Notes under the pieces: generated by a model
Seen by the model: only the letters and a program-made list of their open reading frames with translations
Databases searched by the model: none
What the model was told of the DNA's origin: nothing
Made by a program: the position numbers and the translations under genes
In this document: positions 48,668-57,983 of the stretch, in pieces
Position numbering within the stretch: position 1 is the first letter of the stretch
Layout of the letters: each line of letters opens with the position of its first letter
Assembly (NCBI GenBank): GCA_009841145.1
Contig: VXMJ01000093.1
Span: 29,257 to 93,256 of the forward strand
DNA: 64,000 nucleotides
Origin: Caldilineaceae bacterium SB0661_bin_34
Lineage (GTDB): Bacteria; Chloroflexota; Anaerolineae; Caldilineales; Caldilineaceae
Reading direction: 5' to 3'

Positions 48668-50157
48668 CTCGACTTTGTACAACTTGATGTCGGATTCGGG
48701 GAGGCAAGGCAGGCTGGCACAATGGACCAAATAACCACAAAAGGTTCATCATGCCCAGCCTGCCACCCGCGATTGTACCGCTGCTGTCCCCCTTCGCGTC
48801 GCTGTTCGATGCCCGCACCTGGCGCAAGGTGCAGATCCTGCTGACGGGGGTCATTCTGGCCCCCGGTCGGCGCACGGTGTCCACGGCCCTGTATGTGCTG
48901 GGCCTCCACGAGCGGGGCGACTTCGCCCTGTTCCACCATGTGCTCAGCCGCGCCGCCTGGTCGTCCCTGGCGGTCAGCCGGGTGCTGTTGGAGCAACTGG
49001 TCCGGCAGCTGGTGCCGACGGGACCGCTCCTGTTCGCCATTGACGAGACCCTGGAACGGCGCTGGGGCGAGAGGATCGAGGCCCTGGGGGTGTACCGGGA
49101 CCCGGTGCGCTCGTCCCACGGCCACTTCGTCAAGGCCAAGGGATTGCGCTGGGTCAGCCTGATGCTGCTGGTCGAGGTCCCCTGGGCCAACCGGGTGTGG
49201 GCCCTGCCCTTCCTGACCGTGCTGGCCCCGTCCGCGCGCTACCACGAGGCCCGCGGTCGCCGCCACAAGACGATCACGGACTGGGCCCGCCAGATGCTGT
49301 GCCTGCTGCGCCGCTGGCTGCCCGACCGGGAGCTGGTGGTGGTCGGGGACCGCACCTACGCCACCCTGAAGCTGCTGGCCGCCTGCCAGCGCATGACCCC
49401 GTCCGTCACCTTCCTGACCCGCCTGCGCCTGGATGCCGTCCTCCATGATCCACCTCCGCCCCGCAGGCCGGGCCAGCTGGGACGGCCCCGGGTCGTGGGC
49501 GCCCGTCAGCCCTCCCTGCAGGCGCGCCTGGCCGACCCGGCCACGGTCTGGACCCCCCTGACCCAGCGCTGGCCCGACGGCACCAAAAGGCACCTCCAGG
49601 CGGCCACCGGCACCGCCCTCTGGTATCACCCGGGCGAGCCCACCGTCGCCCTGCGCTGGCTGCTCCTGCGCGACCCGTCCGGACAGCGCGAACCCCAGGC
49701 CCTGCTCTGCACCGACCCCGACTGGAGCCCCAAGGCCCTCCTCGCCACCTGCCTGCAGCGCTGGCAGGTGGAGGTTGCCTTCCAGGAGGTCCGCACCCAC
49801 CTGGGGGTCGAAACCCAGCGCCCGTGGTCGGCGGCCGCCATCGCCCGCACCACCCCGATCCTGCTGGGCCTCTTCAGCTGGCTCATCCTGGTCGCACACC
49901 GCCTGCGCCGGGAGCAGGCCCTCCGTCCCCGTCGGGCCGCCTGGTATGCCAAGACCGTCCCCACCTTCGCCGATGTCCTGGCCTCCGTCCGCCACCTCCT
50001 CTGGATGCAGGTCCTGCCTTTTTCCCTGTCCCCGGTCACCCCCGACATCCGAAAACTCCCCCAGCCGCCGCCCGCACCGCTCCTGGCCGCCCTCTGCTAC
50101 TCGGCCTGACACACCCCCAACCTCTCAGCACCTATCCGGACTTTGTACAAAGTCGAG
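48668..50157 (+). mobile_element. IS701-like insertion sequence with exact 5-bp target duplication
   Basis: Ends CTCGACTTTGTACAA... and ...TTGTACAAAGTCGAG; TTCAG at 48663-48667 and again at 50158-50162. Confidence 0.88.
48751..50109 (+). CDS. IS701-like (DDE_5 type) transposase
   Basis: FDARTWRKVQILLTGVILAPGRRTVSTALYVLGL...LFAIDETLERRWG...VVVGDRTYATLKLLAAC...RWQVEVAFQEVRTHLGVETQRPWS. Confidence 0.85.
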   Translation: MPSLPPAIVPLLSPFASLFDARTWRKVQILLTGVILAPGRRTVSTALYVLGLHERGDFALFHHVLSRAAWSSLAVSRVLLEQLVRQLVPTGPLLFAIDETLERRWGERIEALGVYRDPVRSSHGHFVKAKGLRWVSLMLLVEVPWANRVWALPFLTVLAPSARYHEARGRRHKTITDWARQMLCLLRRWLPDRELVVVGDRTYATLKLLAACQRMTPSVTFLTRLRLDAVLHDPPPPRRPGQLGRPRVVGARQPSLQARLADPATVWTPLTQRWPDGTKRHLQAATGTALWYHPGEPTVALRWLLLRDPSGQREPQALLCTDPDWSPKALLATCLQRWQVEVAFQEVRTHLGVETQRPWSAAAIARTTPILLGLFSWLILVAHRLRREQALRPRRAAWYAKTVPTFADVLASVRHLLWMQVLPFSLSPVTPDIRKLPQPPPAPLLAALCYSA

Positions 50158-50288
50158 TTCAGGTGGGAACCGAAAATTCTCAGGCGGCACCGTCAGAAGA
50201 GGTTCAGCGACTGTGCCTACACGGCCTGGCGCATCGATACCCTAATGTTGGCATCCAGTTTCCGTTTCATTAGGGAGTGGATTGGGGA

Positions 50289-50324
50289 GATATGCCACTG
50301 AGTAATTTTACTCAATGGCGTATC
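50289..50324. promoter_or_regulatory. 36-bp imperfect palindrome, candidate operator or 5'UTR stem-loop
   Basis: GATATGCCACTGAGTAAT | TTTACTCAATGGCGTATC; halves match 15/18 as inverted repeats; ends 10 bp before the ATG at 50334. Confidence 0.65.
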
Positions 50325-50333
50325 ATATCTCCT

Positions 50334-51626
50334 ATGAATCAACTTCCGACTTTTCGCCGCCCCCTGGTGTCTGAGCTGATTGACCTTCTCACCGAGGAAG
50401 GTCCCATGCGCCTCGTCGCAGTCACCGGTCCCCGGCAGACGGGCAAGACTATCTTGGTTCGCCAGGCGTTCGAAGAACTTGAAAGGGAAGGCACCTCGTG
50501 CTGGTACATCGCTGTAGACGATCCGTCTTCAGACGCGTCCTCCCTTGGCCATCTTGTGGACTCCGGGGTACTGATTCCCGGACGCCCCCGAGGAGCGGAA
50601 TGGCTTGTTGCGACATGGGAACGGGCGCGCGCTGTTGCCGAGCGTTCTCCTCGGGGCATGGTGATGGCACTGGATGAGATCCAGGGAATCCCGCAGTGGT
50701 CGAATGTCGTCAAGGGCCTCTGGGATCGGGATCGACGTACAGGGTGTCCGCTGCGGGTGGTGATCATGGGGTCCGCTCCATGGGCGATGCTGACCGGAAT
50801 GCATGAGAGCCTGGCCGGCAGATTCGATTCCTTCCCGGTTACACACTGGTCATTGGGAGAGATGCAGCGTGCATTCGGAGTGACTCTAGACGAGTATCTT
50901 TTCTTTGGAGGCTACCCGGGTGCTGCAAGTCACATGCGGGACATCACCCGGTGGAGGGAATACATCCGACACACCATCGTTGCGCCGGCGGTCGGCCGGG
51001 ACATCCTGTCCCTGACGCGCGTCGACAAGCCGTCGCTGATGCGTGCCCTGATGGATCTGGCTCCGGAGTATTCGGGCCAGGTCATCTCCTACATAAAGTT
51101 GCAGGGCCACCTCAAGGATGCCGGGAACACCACGACGCTGGCGCGCTACCTGGATCTGCTTTCGGATGCCGGGTTGGTTGCCGGGTTGCAGAAGCACAGC
51201 GCGAAGCTTCATCTCGCGAGGCGGTCGAGCCCAAAGCTCAATGTACTGAACACCGCCATCATGACGGCCACGTATCCCCATTCCTTGGCACGGGGCCGAG
51301 ACGACGGAGCATTCTGGGGACGGCTCTGCGAAAGTGCAGTGGGGGCACATCTTCACAACACCATTGGCACCGATGGGACCATGCGTCTTCGTTATTGGCG
51401 GGATGGCACCGATGAGGTGGATTTTGTCCTCGCGTCTGGCCGGGATCTGGTTGCGATCGAGGTCAAGAGCGGTCGTCGGCGGAAGCGAGCCGCGGGTCTG
51501 CCCGCCTTCAAAGCCAGCTTTCCCGGCGCGAAAGGGTTCGTGGTCGGGACCGACGGGATCCTTTTCAACGAATTCCTGTCCGAGACGGCCGGGTTCTGGT
51601 TTGAGAATGCTCACCATGACAGTTGA
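50334..51626 (+). CDS. AAA_14/DUF4143-type ATPase
   Basis: LVAVTGPRQTGKTILVRQAFEEL (Walker A), GMVMALDEIQGIPQWSNVVKGLWD (Walker B), C-terminal DGTDEVDFVLASGRDLVAIEVKSGRRRK. Confidence 0.93.
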   Translation: MNQLPTFRRPLVSELIDLLTEEGPMRLVAVTGPRQTGKTILVRQAFEELEREGTSCWYIAVDDPSSDASSLGHLVDSGVLIPGRPRGAEWLVATWERARAVAERSPRGMVMALDEIQGIPQWSNVVKGLWDRDRRTGCPLRVVIMGSAPWAMLTGMHESLAGRFDSFPVTHWSLGEMQRAFGVTLDEYLFFGGYPGAASHMRDITRWREYIRHTIVAPAVGRDILSLTRVDKPSLMRALMDLAPEYSGQVISYIKLQGHLKDAGNTTTLARYLDLLSDAGLVAGLQKHSAKLHLARRSSPKLNVLNTAIMTATYPHSLARGRDDGAFWGRLCESAVGAHLHNTIGTDGTMRLRYWRDGTDEVDFVLASGRDLVAIEVKSGRRRKRAAGLPAFKASFPGAKGFVVGTDGILFNEFLSETAGFWFENAHHDS

Positions 51627-54600
51627 AAGAACGGTCTCGGAGTGGCGAGAAGGCAGGTGGCAGTCGGAGAATCGAAGGTTGTCGGATTTCCGGTCCGCAC
51701 ACGCGTATGTGTTGCTCGGTGAGCCGGGATCGGGCAAGACCACTGCGTTTAAGGCTGAGGAGGAAGAAGGGGACGGAAACACAAAGCTTATTCCCGCCCG
51801 TCGCTTCATTGGCCGGAACGTCGACAGTCACCCGGAGTGGAAGGACAAGACGCTGTTGGTGGATGGACTGGACGAACTGCGCGCCTCGGGGGGCAATCCC
51901 CACGAGCCTTTGGATGCCATTCTGTGCCGAATAGAGCAGCTCGGCCAGCCGCGCTTCAGACTCTCCTGCCGCGAGGATTCCTGGTTGGGCCGAAACGACT
52001 TTGGCGAACTGGCTTCGGTCACGGATGGCAAGGATCTTCTTTTGCTGTGGCTCGATCCCTTGGGCCACGAGGAGGCTCATGCGCTCTTGGCAGACAAGGG
52101 GGTTGAGCATCCCGAAGAGGTTGTGCGGAGAGCGGAGGAAGATGGGTTGCAGGTCTTCATCGAGAACCCCCTTTTGCTTGAGACACTGGCCAACGCGGTG
52201 GCTTCCGGCTCCTGGCCGAATGGCCGGCTCGACACGTTCGAGCGGGCGTGCGGAGAGTTGGCGGAGGAATTGAACGAACGGCATCTCGACGCTCGGGATG
52301 GCGGTTTGTTCTCGACCTCGGAGATCGTTCTCGCGGCAGGCCGTCTGTGCGCGCTCTTGCTGCTTTCCGGAAAGAGCGGTTGGTCCCGACGTGGTCGGGG
52401 AGATGAAGGCAGTCCGGCACTGAGGGAAGCCGGAGACCGGCAGGATCTCCTCAAGGTTGCCCTGGACACCAAACTGTTCGAAGGGAGTGACGAGACCTAC
52501 AGAAGTCCACGCCACCGCGTTATCGGGGAGTTCCTCGCCGCAAAATACCTGGATCACGCAATCAGGGTGAAACACCTAGCCCCCGGACGCGTTCTGGCAT
52601 GGATGCAGGGAATCGATGGTGTGGTGATGCCCGACCTGCGCGGCGTGTCGGTGTGGCTGGCCGCTATGAATGGCCAAGTACGCGGCCACCTCATCGAATC
52701 CGATCCGATCGGCTTGGCTTTCCACGGGGATGCCGGACGCTTCAGCCGCTCGGAAACTCAACTCCTGTTGGACGGTCTTGAGGCGAAGTTTCCGCATTGG
52801 TGGGAGTGGCCGTCACGGGCCTCTCTCGCCGCGCTTGTTGCCGGCCCCGCGCGCGCAATCCTGTGGGGCATGCTGCAGGATACGGATCGTTCGAATGTCA
52901 GACAGGAAGTGGTGGATTTGCTCCTGCGGGGCATGGCCGTGTCCCCTTGGGGTGGTCCGCGAGGCGCGGTGGGCGGCTCGGTAAGACACGCGGAGGACGC
53001 TCGAAAGGTCTTGGCGGCCGTTGTGCGCGACCCCACTTGGCGTTCAGAGACGAGGTGCCGGGCCCTCGCTGCACTCATCCGTGTGGGCAGGAACGAGGCC
53101 GACTGCATTTCCACGCTGCGGGGGCTCCTGGACGATCTGGCGGCGGACAAAGTACTCGAGGACGAACGGGGCGACTTGCAGGGTGAGCTTCTCACTCACC
53201 TGTATCCAGGGCATCTAGCCGTCGAGCACATTTGGGACTACCTGCCGTCCGGTGCTGTGTTCGATGGTAAGGCCCGGAAGTTCTGGACGCAGCACCTTGT
53301 GTGCGAATCACTACCGGGGAATGTGAGCTCCCTGCTCGACACACTCGTGGCTAGAGCCGAGGAACTGAATGTTCGCCTCGCCCAGGCCAATTTGGATTCG
53401 CTGGTCATGAAACTGCTTGCCCGGGGGCTGGAACTCTTCGGTGAGGAGAGGGAGGTTGCCAAACTGTACGAGTGGTTCGAACTAGTGGATGTGGACCACG
53501 AGCCCCTTAGGCTGGTACCGGCCCATTGCGAACGGGTTGGCTACCGATATCACCGTGAGGAGGAGAAGCAGATTTACCGCTGGCTCCGTGCGCAACCTTG
53601 TATCCAACGGGCGCTGGTTTTGGAAGGGCTGAAGCGCAATGCCACAGGGCCGCGAACTACAGCTCTTGAAATGACCATCGGCGCGAAGTTCCTGGGTAAC
53701 ACGATGACGGCCGAGTTTCGCAAGTGGTGTCTGGACCAAGGAGTTCAACTGGCAACAACGGCTCCGCGTCTGGCTGAGGAACTGGCGTACTGGGCTGTGA
53801 CACGGAACTGCGAAGAGTGGAACCCCGTGCTGGGAGACGACGAGGTAGCTGCTGCGGTTCGGGACATTCCGCTGTTGCGGGAGTGGAACGAGAAGCGTCT
53901 CGCCGCGGAAGAACATTATTCCGAGATGGCAGCACAGCAGCGTGAGTCTCCAGCCTTCGTCGAAATCCGCGGACGAATAGAGGCCTATGTTGCCTCGGTT
54001 CGCGAACATATGGATGCCATCCAGACGGGTCAGGGGCCGCCTGGCATGCTTTACGAACTCGGCCGGGTGTACGTGGTTGGCCTGGAAGCGGGCGGCCCCG
54101 TCCAGGCACGCGAGGACCTGACACTCCATCTCGGCTCGGATCGCGAGCTGGTTGAAGCGGTCATTCACGGCTTCCACCACCTTGTGGACCGCCGCGATCT
54201 CCCAGATCTCAACGGTATCGTGCGACTCTATGGGAACGGCAAGATGTCAGTTTTCGCATCCCCCTTCCTGGCCGGCCTCACCGAGGACGAAGTAGCTGGC
54301 ACAGACCCCCTTCAACGTCTCAACGACGAGGGGCTTGGTCGCGCTTTGGGGTTCTATCTCCTTTCCCGGCTGCCGACCAAGTGTCGTCCGAACCCGAGAG
54401 TCTTCACTCGTGAGGAGGACTGCCGCCCGTCCTGGTACCGCCAAGCCCTCCGTGACCACCCACAGGCCGTTGCGGATGCCTTCGTGGCCGTGCACCGAGT
54501 TCGTGTCCGCGCGAAGGAACCACCGGACCAGCATCTGTATGACTTGGCCAGGACCGACGAATACGCGGAGGTGGCGCGCTTGGCGGTGCCCCGGATGTTC

Positions 54601-55854
54601 GCACCATTCCCGAGTCGTTGCAGCGCGGTCCAATTGGAGACCCTACGCAAGGTCCTGTGGGCCGCGCTGCGCCATATGTGTTCCGGCGAGCTGCGCGAAC
54701 TGGTTTGGAGGCGATTGGCCCGAAAAGGAATGGATACTGGTCAGCGCGCTCAGTGGCTGGCCACAGGCGCGCTGACCACTCCTGAGGAGCTGCTTCCGCA
54801 GCTGGTAGGTTTCCTGTCGGACGAGGGCGAGACAAGATCGCGCCATTGGGAGCAAAGGGTGCACCACCTAGTGAATTTCTTGGTGCAGGATACGAAGTCC
54901 CTTCCCAATCAGGAATGGCCAACCACCCATTTGGGCGCGCTGATTGGAGCCGTTTGCAGATGGGTTCGTCCGTCATCGGATTATTGGCAAGACTCATCCG
55001 ACCGGTTCAAGGCCGTAAGGATCGCTGAAATCGACATGAAGGCGCCACCACTGGTGCAGCACTGGATCGACACGCTTGCAAAGCGGGTGGACGAACAAGC
55101 CATTGCTGCACTCGACAACTTGGCGGAAGACCCAAAGCTTGAGAGTTGGCGCGGGCATCTTGTACGCGAGCGCGACACGCAAGCGGAACGGCTTCGCAAG
55201 GCCAAATACCATGTGCCAACCCTGAGCGAAATAAGGGAGGCGATGGAGGGCGGGCCCCCGGCCAGTGCCGCCGATCTCGCCGCGTTGGTCACCGAGGAAC
55301 TGAGCCAGCTCGCAGACAGAATCCGCACCGGCAACACAGGTGATTGGCGGCAATACTGGCACACCGACCCCGATGATCCCCAAGGCAGGAAGGTCATCCG
55401 GCCCAAACCGGAAAAGCTCTGCCGGGATCATCTCCTCTCGGGTCTCCGACCTTGCCTATTCCCTTACAAAGTTGATGCCGAGCCGGAAGCCCACCACGCG
55501 GAAGATGCCCGGTCCGATATCCTAACGGTCTGCCGTCCCCACGCGGTACCTGTGGAGATCAAGAAAACCGACAGCAGGGATCTATGGAGTGCTTGCAGGG
55601 ATCAACTGATTGCCAAATACGTTCGTGATCCGAGGTCGGGCGGGTACGGGATCTACTTGGTCCTATGGTTCGGGCCTGAACACCTTAAGCGCTCGCCCCC
55701 CGTCGGTACTCGCCCTGACTCGCCCGATCAGCTTCGACAAATGATCACGGAGATGCTGGAACCAGCCCAACGCAGAACGATTGCCGTTGTGGTGGTGGAT
55801 GTCTCAGATCCGCATGATCGCCGCCCTGCGGTGCATCGCCCTAAACATCCTTGA
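51616..55854 (+). CDS. Giant NACHT/STAND-like NTPase with C-terminal PD-(D/E)xK-type nuclease motif (~1412 aa)
   Basis: AYVLLGEPGSGKTTAF (Walker A), KTLLVDGLDELRASGG (Walker B), PRFRLSCREDSWLG, PLLLETLANAV; C-term ARSDILTVCRPHAVPVEIKKTDSRDLWSACRDQLIAKY (D..ExK..QL..KY). Start overlaps the DUF4143 gene by 11 nt. Confidence 0.85.
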   Translation: MTVERTVSEWREGRWQSENRRLSDFRSAHAYVLLGEPGSGKTTAFKAEEEEGDGNTKLIPARRFIGRNVDSHPEWKDKTLLVDGLDELRASGGNPHEPLDAILCRIEQLGQPRFRLSCREDSWLGRNDFGELASVTDGKDLLLLWLDPLGHEEAHALLADKGVEHPEEVVRRAEEDGLQVFIENPLLLETLANAVASGSWPNGRLDTFERACGELAEELNERHLDARDGGLFSTSEIVLAAGRLCALLLLSGKSGWSRRGRGDEGSPALREAGDRQDLLKVALDTKLFEGSDETYRSPRHRVIGEFLAAKYLDHAIRVKHLAPGRVLAWMQGIDGVVMPDLRGVSVWLAAMNGQVRGHLIESDPIGLAFHGDAGRFSRSETQLLLDGLEAKFPHWWEWPSRASLAALVAGPARAILWGMLQDTDRSNVRQEVVDLLLRGMAVSPWGGPRGAVGGSVRHAEDARKVLAAVVRDPTWRSETRCRALAALIRVGRNEADCISTLRGLLDDLAADKVLEDERGDLQGELLTHLYPGHLAVEHIWDYLPSGAVFDGKARKFWTQHLVCESLPGNVSSLLDTLVARAEELNVRLAQANLDSLVMKLLARGLELFGEEREVAKLYEWFELVDVDHEPLRLVPAHCERVGYRYHREEEKQIYRWLRAQPCIQRALVLEGLKRNATGPRTTALEMTIGAKFLGNTMTAEFRKWCLDQGVQLATTAPRLAEELAYWAVTRNCEEWNPVLGDDEVAAAVRDIPLLREWNEKRLAAEEHYSEMAAQQRESPAFVEIRGRIEAYVASVREHMDAIQTGQGPPGMLYELGRVYVVGLEAGGPVQAREDLTLHLGSDRELVEAVIHGFHHLVDRRDLPDLNGIVRLYGNGKMSVFASPFLAGLTEDEVAGTDPLQRLNDEGLGRALGFYLLSRLPTKCRPNPRVFTREEDCRPSWYRQALRDHPQAVADAFVAVHRVRVRAKEPPDQHLYDLARTDEYAEVARLAVPRMFAPFPSRCSAVQLETLRKVLWAALRHMCSGELRELVWRRLARKGMDTGQRAQWLATGALTTPEELLPQLVGFLSDEGETRSRHWEQRVHHLVNFLVQDTKSLPNQEWPTTHLGALIGAVCRWVRPSSDYWQDSSDRFKAVRIAEIDMKAPPLVQHWIDTLAKRVDEQAIAALDNLAEDPKLESWRGHLVRERDTQAERLRKAKYHVPTLSEIREAMEGGPPASAADLAALVTEELSQLADRIRTGNTGDWRQYWHTDPDDPQGRKVIRPKPEKLCRDHLLSGLRPCLFPYKVDAEPEAHHAEDARSDILTVCRPHAVPVEIKKTDSRDLWSACRDQLIAKYVRDPRSGGYGIYLVLWFGPEHLKRSPPVGTRPDSPDQLRQMITEMLEPAQRRTIAVVVVDVSDPHDRRPAVHRPKHP

Positions 55855-56002
55855 CCGTTCTGCAGCGGAAATGATGGCCCCAATGGCCTATTCGCCGGTT
55901 GCGCAAGATGGTGGCCCGGAATCTCGCCCGGTGGGAGTCGATCATGGCCTTGCGACGACTTTAGTCAATGCCCCAATCACTGCGGTCTACAACGCACGTT
56001 GG

Positions 56003-56308
56003 TCAGGCAGGCTCATACCGCTGCACGGTGATTTCGCTGGCACGCGCGCGCATTTGGGATGTGTCGTACCAAGCCTGCATCCGGAGCAGCATGTCCATGC
56101 TCACGTCGAAGGCCTTCTCGATACGCAGGGCCATCTCCGCCGACAATCCCGCATTGCCATTAAGCAGGGCGGAAAGCGTCGCCCGGCGGACTCCGAGTAT
56201 CTCGGCAGCCTTCGTGACAGTGAGGCCCAGTTCCTCGATGATCTCCGTGCGAATGAAGTCACCCGGATGAGCAGGGGTCATGTTCACATTAATGCCGTTG
56301 GCAGCCAT
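56003..56308 (-). CDS. higA: HigA-family antitoxin (XRE HTH)
   Basis: MTPAHPGDFIRTEIIEELGLTVTKAAEILGVRRATLSALLNGNAGLSAEMALRIEKAFDVSMDMLLRMQAWYD. Confidence 0.95.
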   Translation of the reverse strand: MAANGINVNMTPAHPGDFIRTEIIEELGLTVTKAAEILGVRRATLSALLNGNAGLSAEMALRIEKAFDVSMDMLLRMQAWYDTSQMRARASEITVQRYEPA

Positions 56309-56598
56309 CAGTGGTAATCCTCCAAGTTCAAACGGTCGATATAGCCATCCGCTTCCATGAACGTAATCCGCCAGTTGCCTGAGACGGAGACGCTCCATGT
56401 CCCTTGGCGGCTCCCTGAAAGTTGGTGAAGTCGCCAACCCCGAGGCGCATCGGATGCGAAACGATCAATGTCCTCGGCCAGGATGAGCACGGTCAAGATC
56501 TTGCGCACACGGGAGATCAGTTCCGGTCTCACAAACCGGGGATTGTTGTCCTCAAGCAGCAAGCGCAACCCTCGGTGGCGTACCGTACGAATGATCAT
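56308..56598 (-). CDS. higB: HigB/RelE-family toxin
   Basis: HRGLRLLLEDNNPRFVRPELISRVRKILTVLILAEDIDRF...WRLHQLSGSRQGTWSVSVSGNWRITFM; TGATG overlap with higA. Confidence 0.95.
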   Translation of the reverse strand: MIIRTVRHRGLRLLLEDNNPRFVRPELISRVRKILTVLILAEDIDRFASDAPRGWRLHQLSGSRQGTWSVSVSGNWRITFMEADGYIDRLNLEDYH

Positions 56599-56848
56599 AC
56601 GGGGTAGTGTACGGTAATACCGTTCAGCTTGCAAGCCCCTTGGTTACGCAAGACACCTGAACTAGACTTCACCCCCTTCCAGCGGCGTTCGGTGCAGCCA
56701 GGCAGTCGGTCGGACCACGAGCAAAGCGCCGGTTCCGAACTTGCGCTGCAATCATCATGGCCTCAACTTGCGCAACCGGTACATGGGCAACCTGGGCCAG
56801 CTGACCATGCGGGACAATAGTGTCGCAACCACAACGGAGGTGTGCCGC

Positions 56849-57952
56849 ATGGTAATCACGGATGTGAAGGTCGAACTCTACAACTGGCACACGGAGCCCT
56901 GGCATTCGATCCCGGGCGTGGTCAACGGCGGAGACCAGCAACTGGGCATTGTTGAGATCGGCACGGATGAGGGGTTGACCGGCAAGGCGTTCCTGGGCTC
57001 CTCGCGCCAGGGGGCGGACCATCACCTGCCGGGCCTCATGCAGGTCCTCAAGCCGATGCTCATGGGGCGCAACTCCCAGGACATCGGTGCCATCTGGTGG
57101 GATATGTGGAAGCAGAACCGCCAGGTGACGACCCAGGCCATCGGCGCGGTCGACATCTGCCTTTGGGATCTCAACGGTCAGCGGGCGGGGCTGCCGATTC
57201 ACCGCCTGCTCGGAACCTGCAAGGACTCGGTGCCCGCCTATTCGAGTACGGCCCGACACGCCACCGCGGAGGAGTACGCAGAGGAGGCGATTCGCTTCAA
57301 GGAAATGGGCTGGACGGCCCACAAACTGCATCCCCACGGCGAACCGGAGGCGGACGTCCGTATTTGCCGGGCCGTCCGGGAGGCCGTGGGCCCGGACATC
57401 AAGCTGATGCTCGACTCAATGTGGGCCTACCGCTATGCGGATGCCGTGCGGGTGGGCCGCTCCATCGAGGAGCTCGACTACTACTGGTACGAGGATCCCC
57501 TGGTCGAGGAGGACCTGTACAACTACGTGAAGCTGTTGTCCAAGCTGGACATCCCCGTCATGTCCACGGAGTTCGCGCCGGGCCGCTACTACGGCATGGC
57601 TCCCTGGATCATGAACCGCTCCACCGACTTCCTGCGCGGCGACGTGGCCGTGACCGGCGGCATCACGCCCATGGTACGGCTGTGCCACCTGGCCGAGGGT
57701 TTCAACATGCAGTGTGAGATCCACCATGGGGGCAACAGCCTCAACAACGTGGCCAACCTGCATGTCACGATGGCGGTGCCCAACTGCGAGTTCTACGAGG
57801 TGTTCCCCTGCACCGGAGAGAACAAGTTCGGCCTGGTCGAAGACATCGAGGTTGACGACCGGGGGCTGGTGCACGCGCCCACCGCACCCGGCTTGGGATT
57901 CGAGATCGACTACGACCTGCTGAACACGGTCCACCTGGGTACTGTGTCATGA
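56849..57952 (+). CDS. Mandelate racemase/muconate lactonizing enzyme family protein (sugar-acid dehydratase-like)
   Basis: AIGAVDICLWDLNGQRAGLPIHRLLG...IKLMLDSMWAYRYADAVRVGRSIEELDYYWYEDPLVEED...MQCEIHHGGNSLNNVANLH. Confidence 0.93.
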   Translation: MVITDVKVELYNWHTEPWHSIPGVVNGGDQQLGIVEIGTDEGLTGKAFLGSSRQGADHHLPGLMQVLKPMLMGRNSQDIGAIWWDMWKQNRQVTTQAIGAVDICLWDLNGQRAGLPIHRLLGTCKDSVPAYSSTARHATAEEYAEEAIRFKEMGWTAHKLHPHGEPEADVRICRAVREAVGPDIKLMLDSMWAYRYADAVRVGRSIEELDYYWYEDPLVEEDLYNYVKLLSKLDIPVMSTEFAPGRYYGMAPWIMNRSTDFLRGDVAVTGGITPMVRLCHLAEGFNMQCEIHHGGNSLNNVANLHVTMAVPNCEFYEVFPCTGENKFGLVEDIEVDDRGLVHAPTAPGLGFEIDYDLLNTVHLGTVS

Positions 57953-57983
57953 TTCAGCCCGTCGTCCAGCCATCTCCATCCCC

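Noticed and set aside
48664-50112. 482-aa minus-strand ORF over the IS701-like transposase
   Set aside because: Gly/Gln-rich antisense shadow of the transposase.
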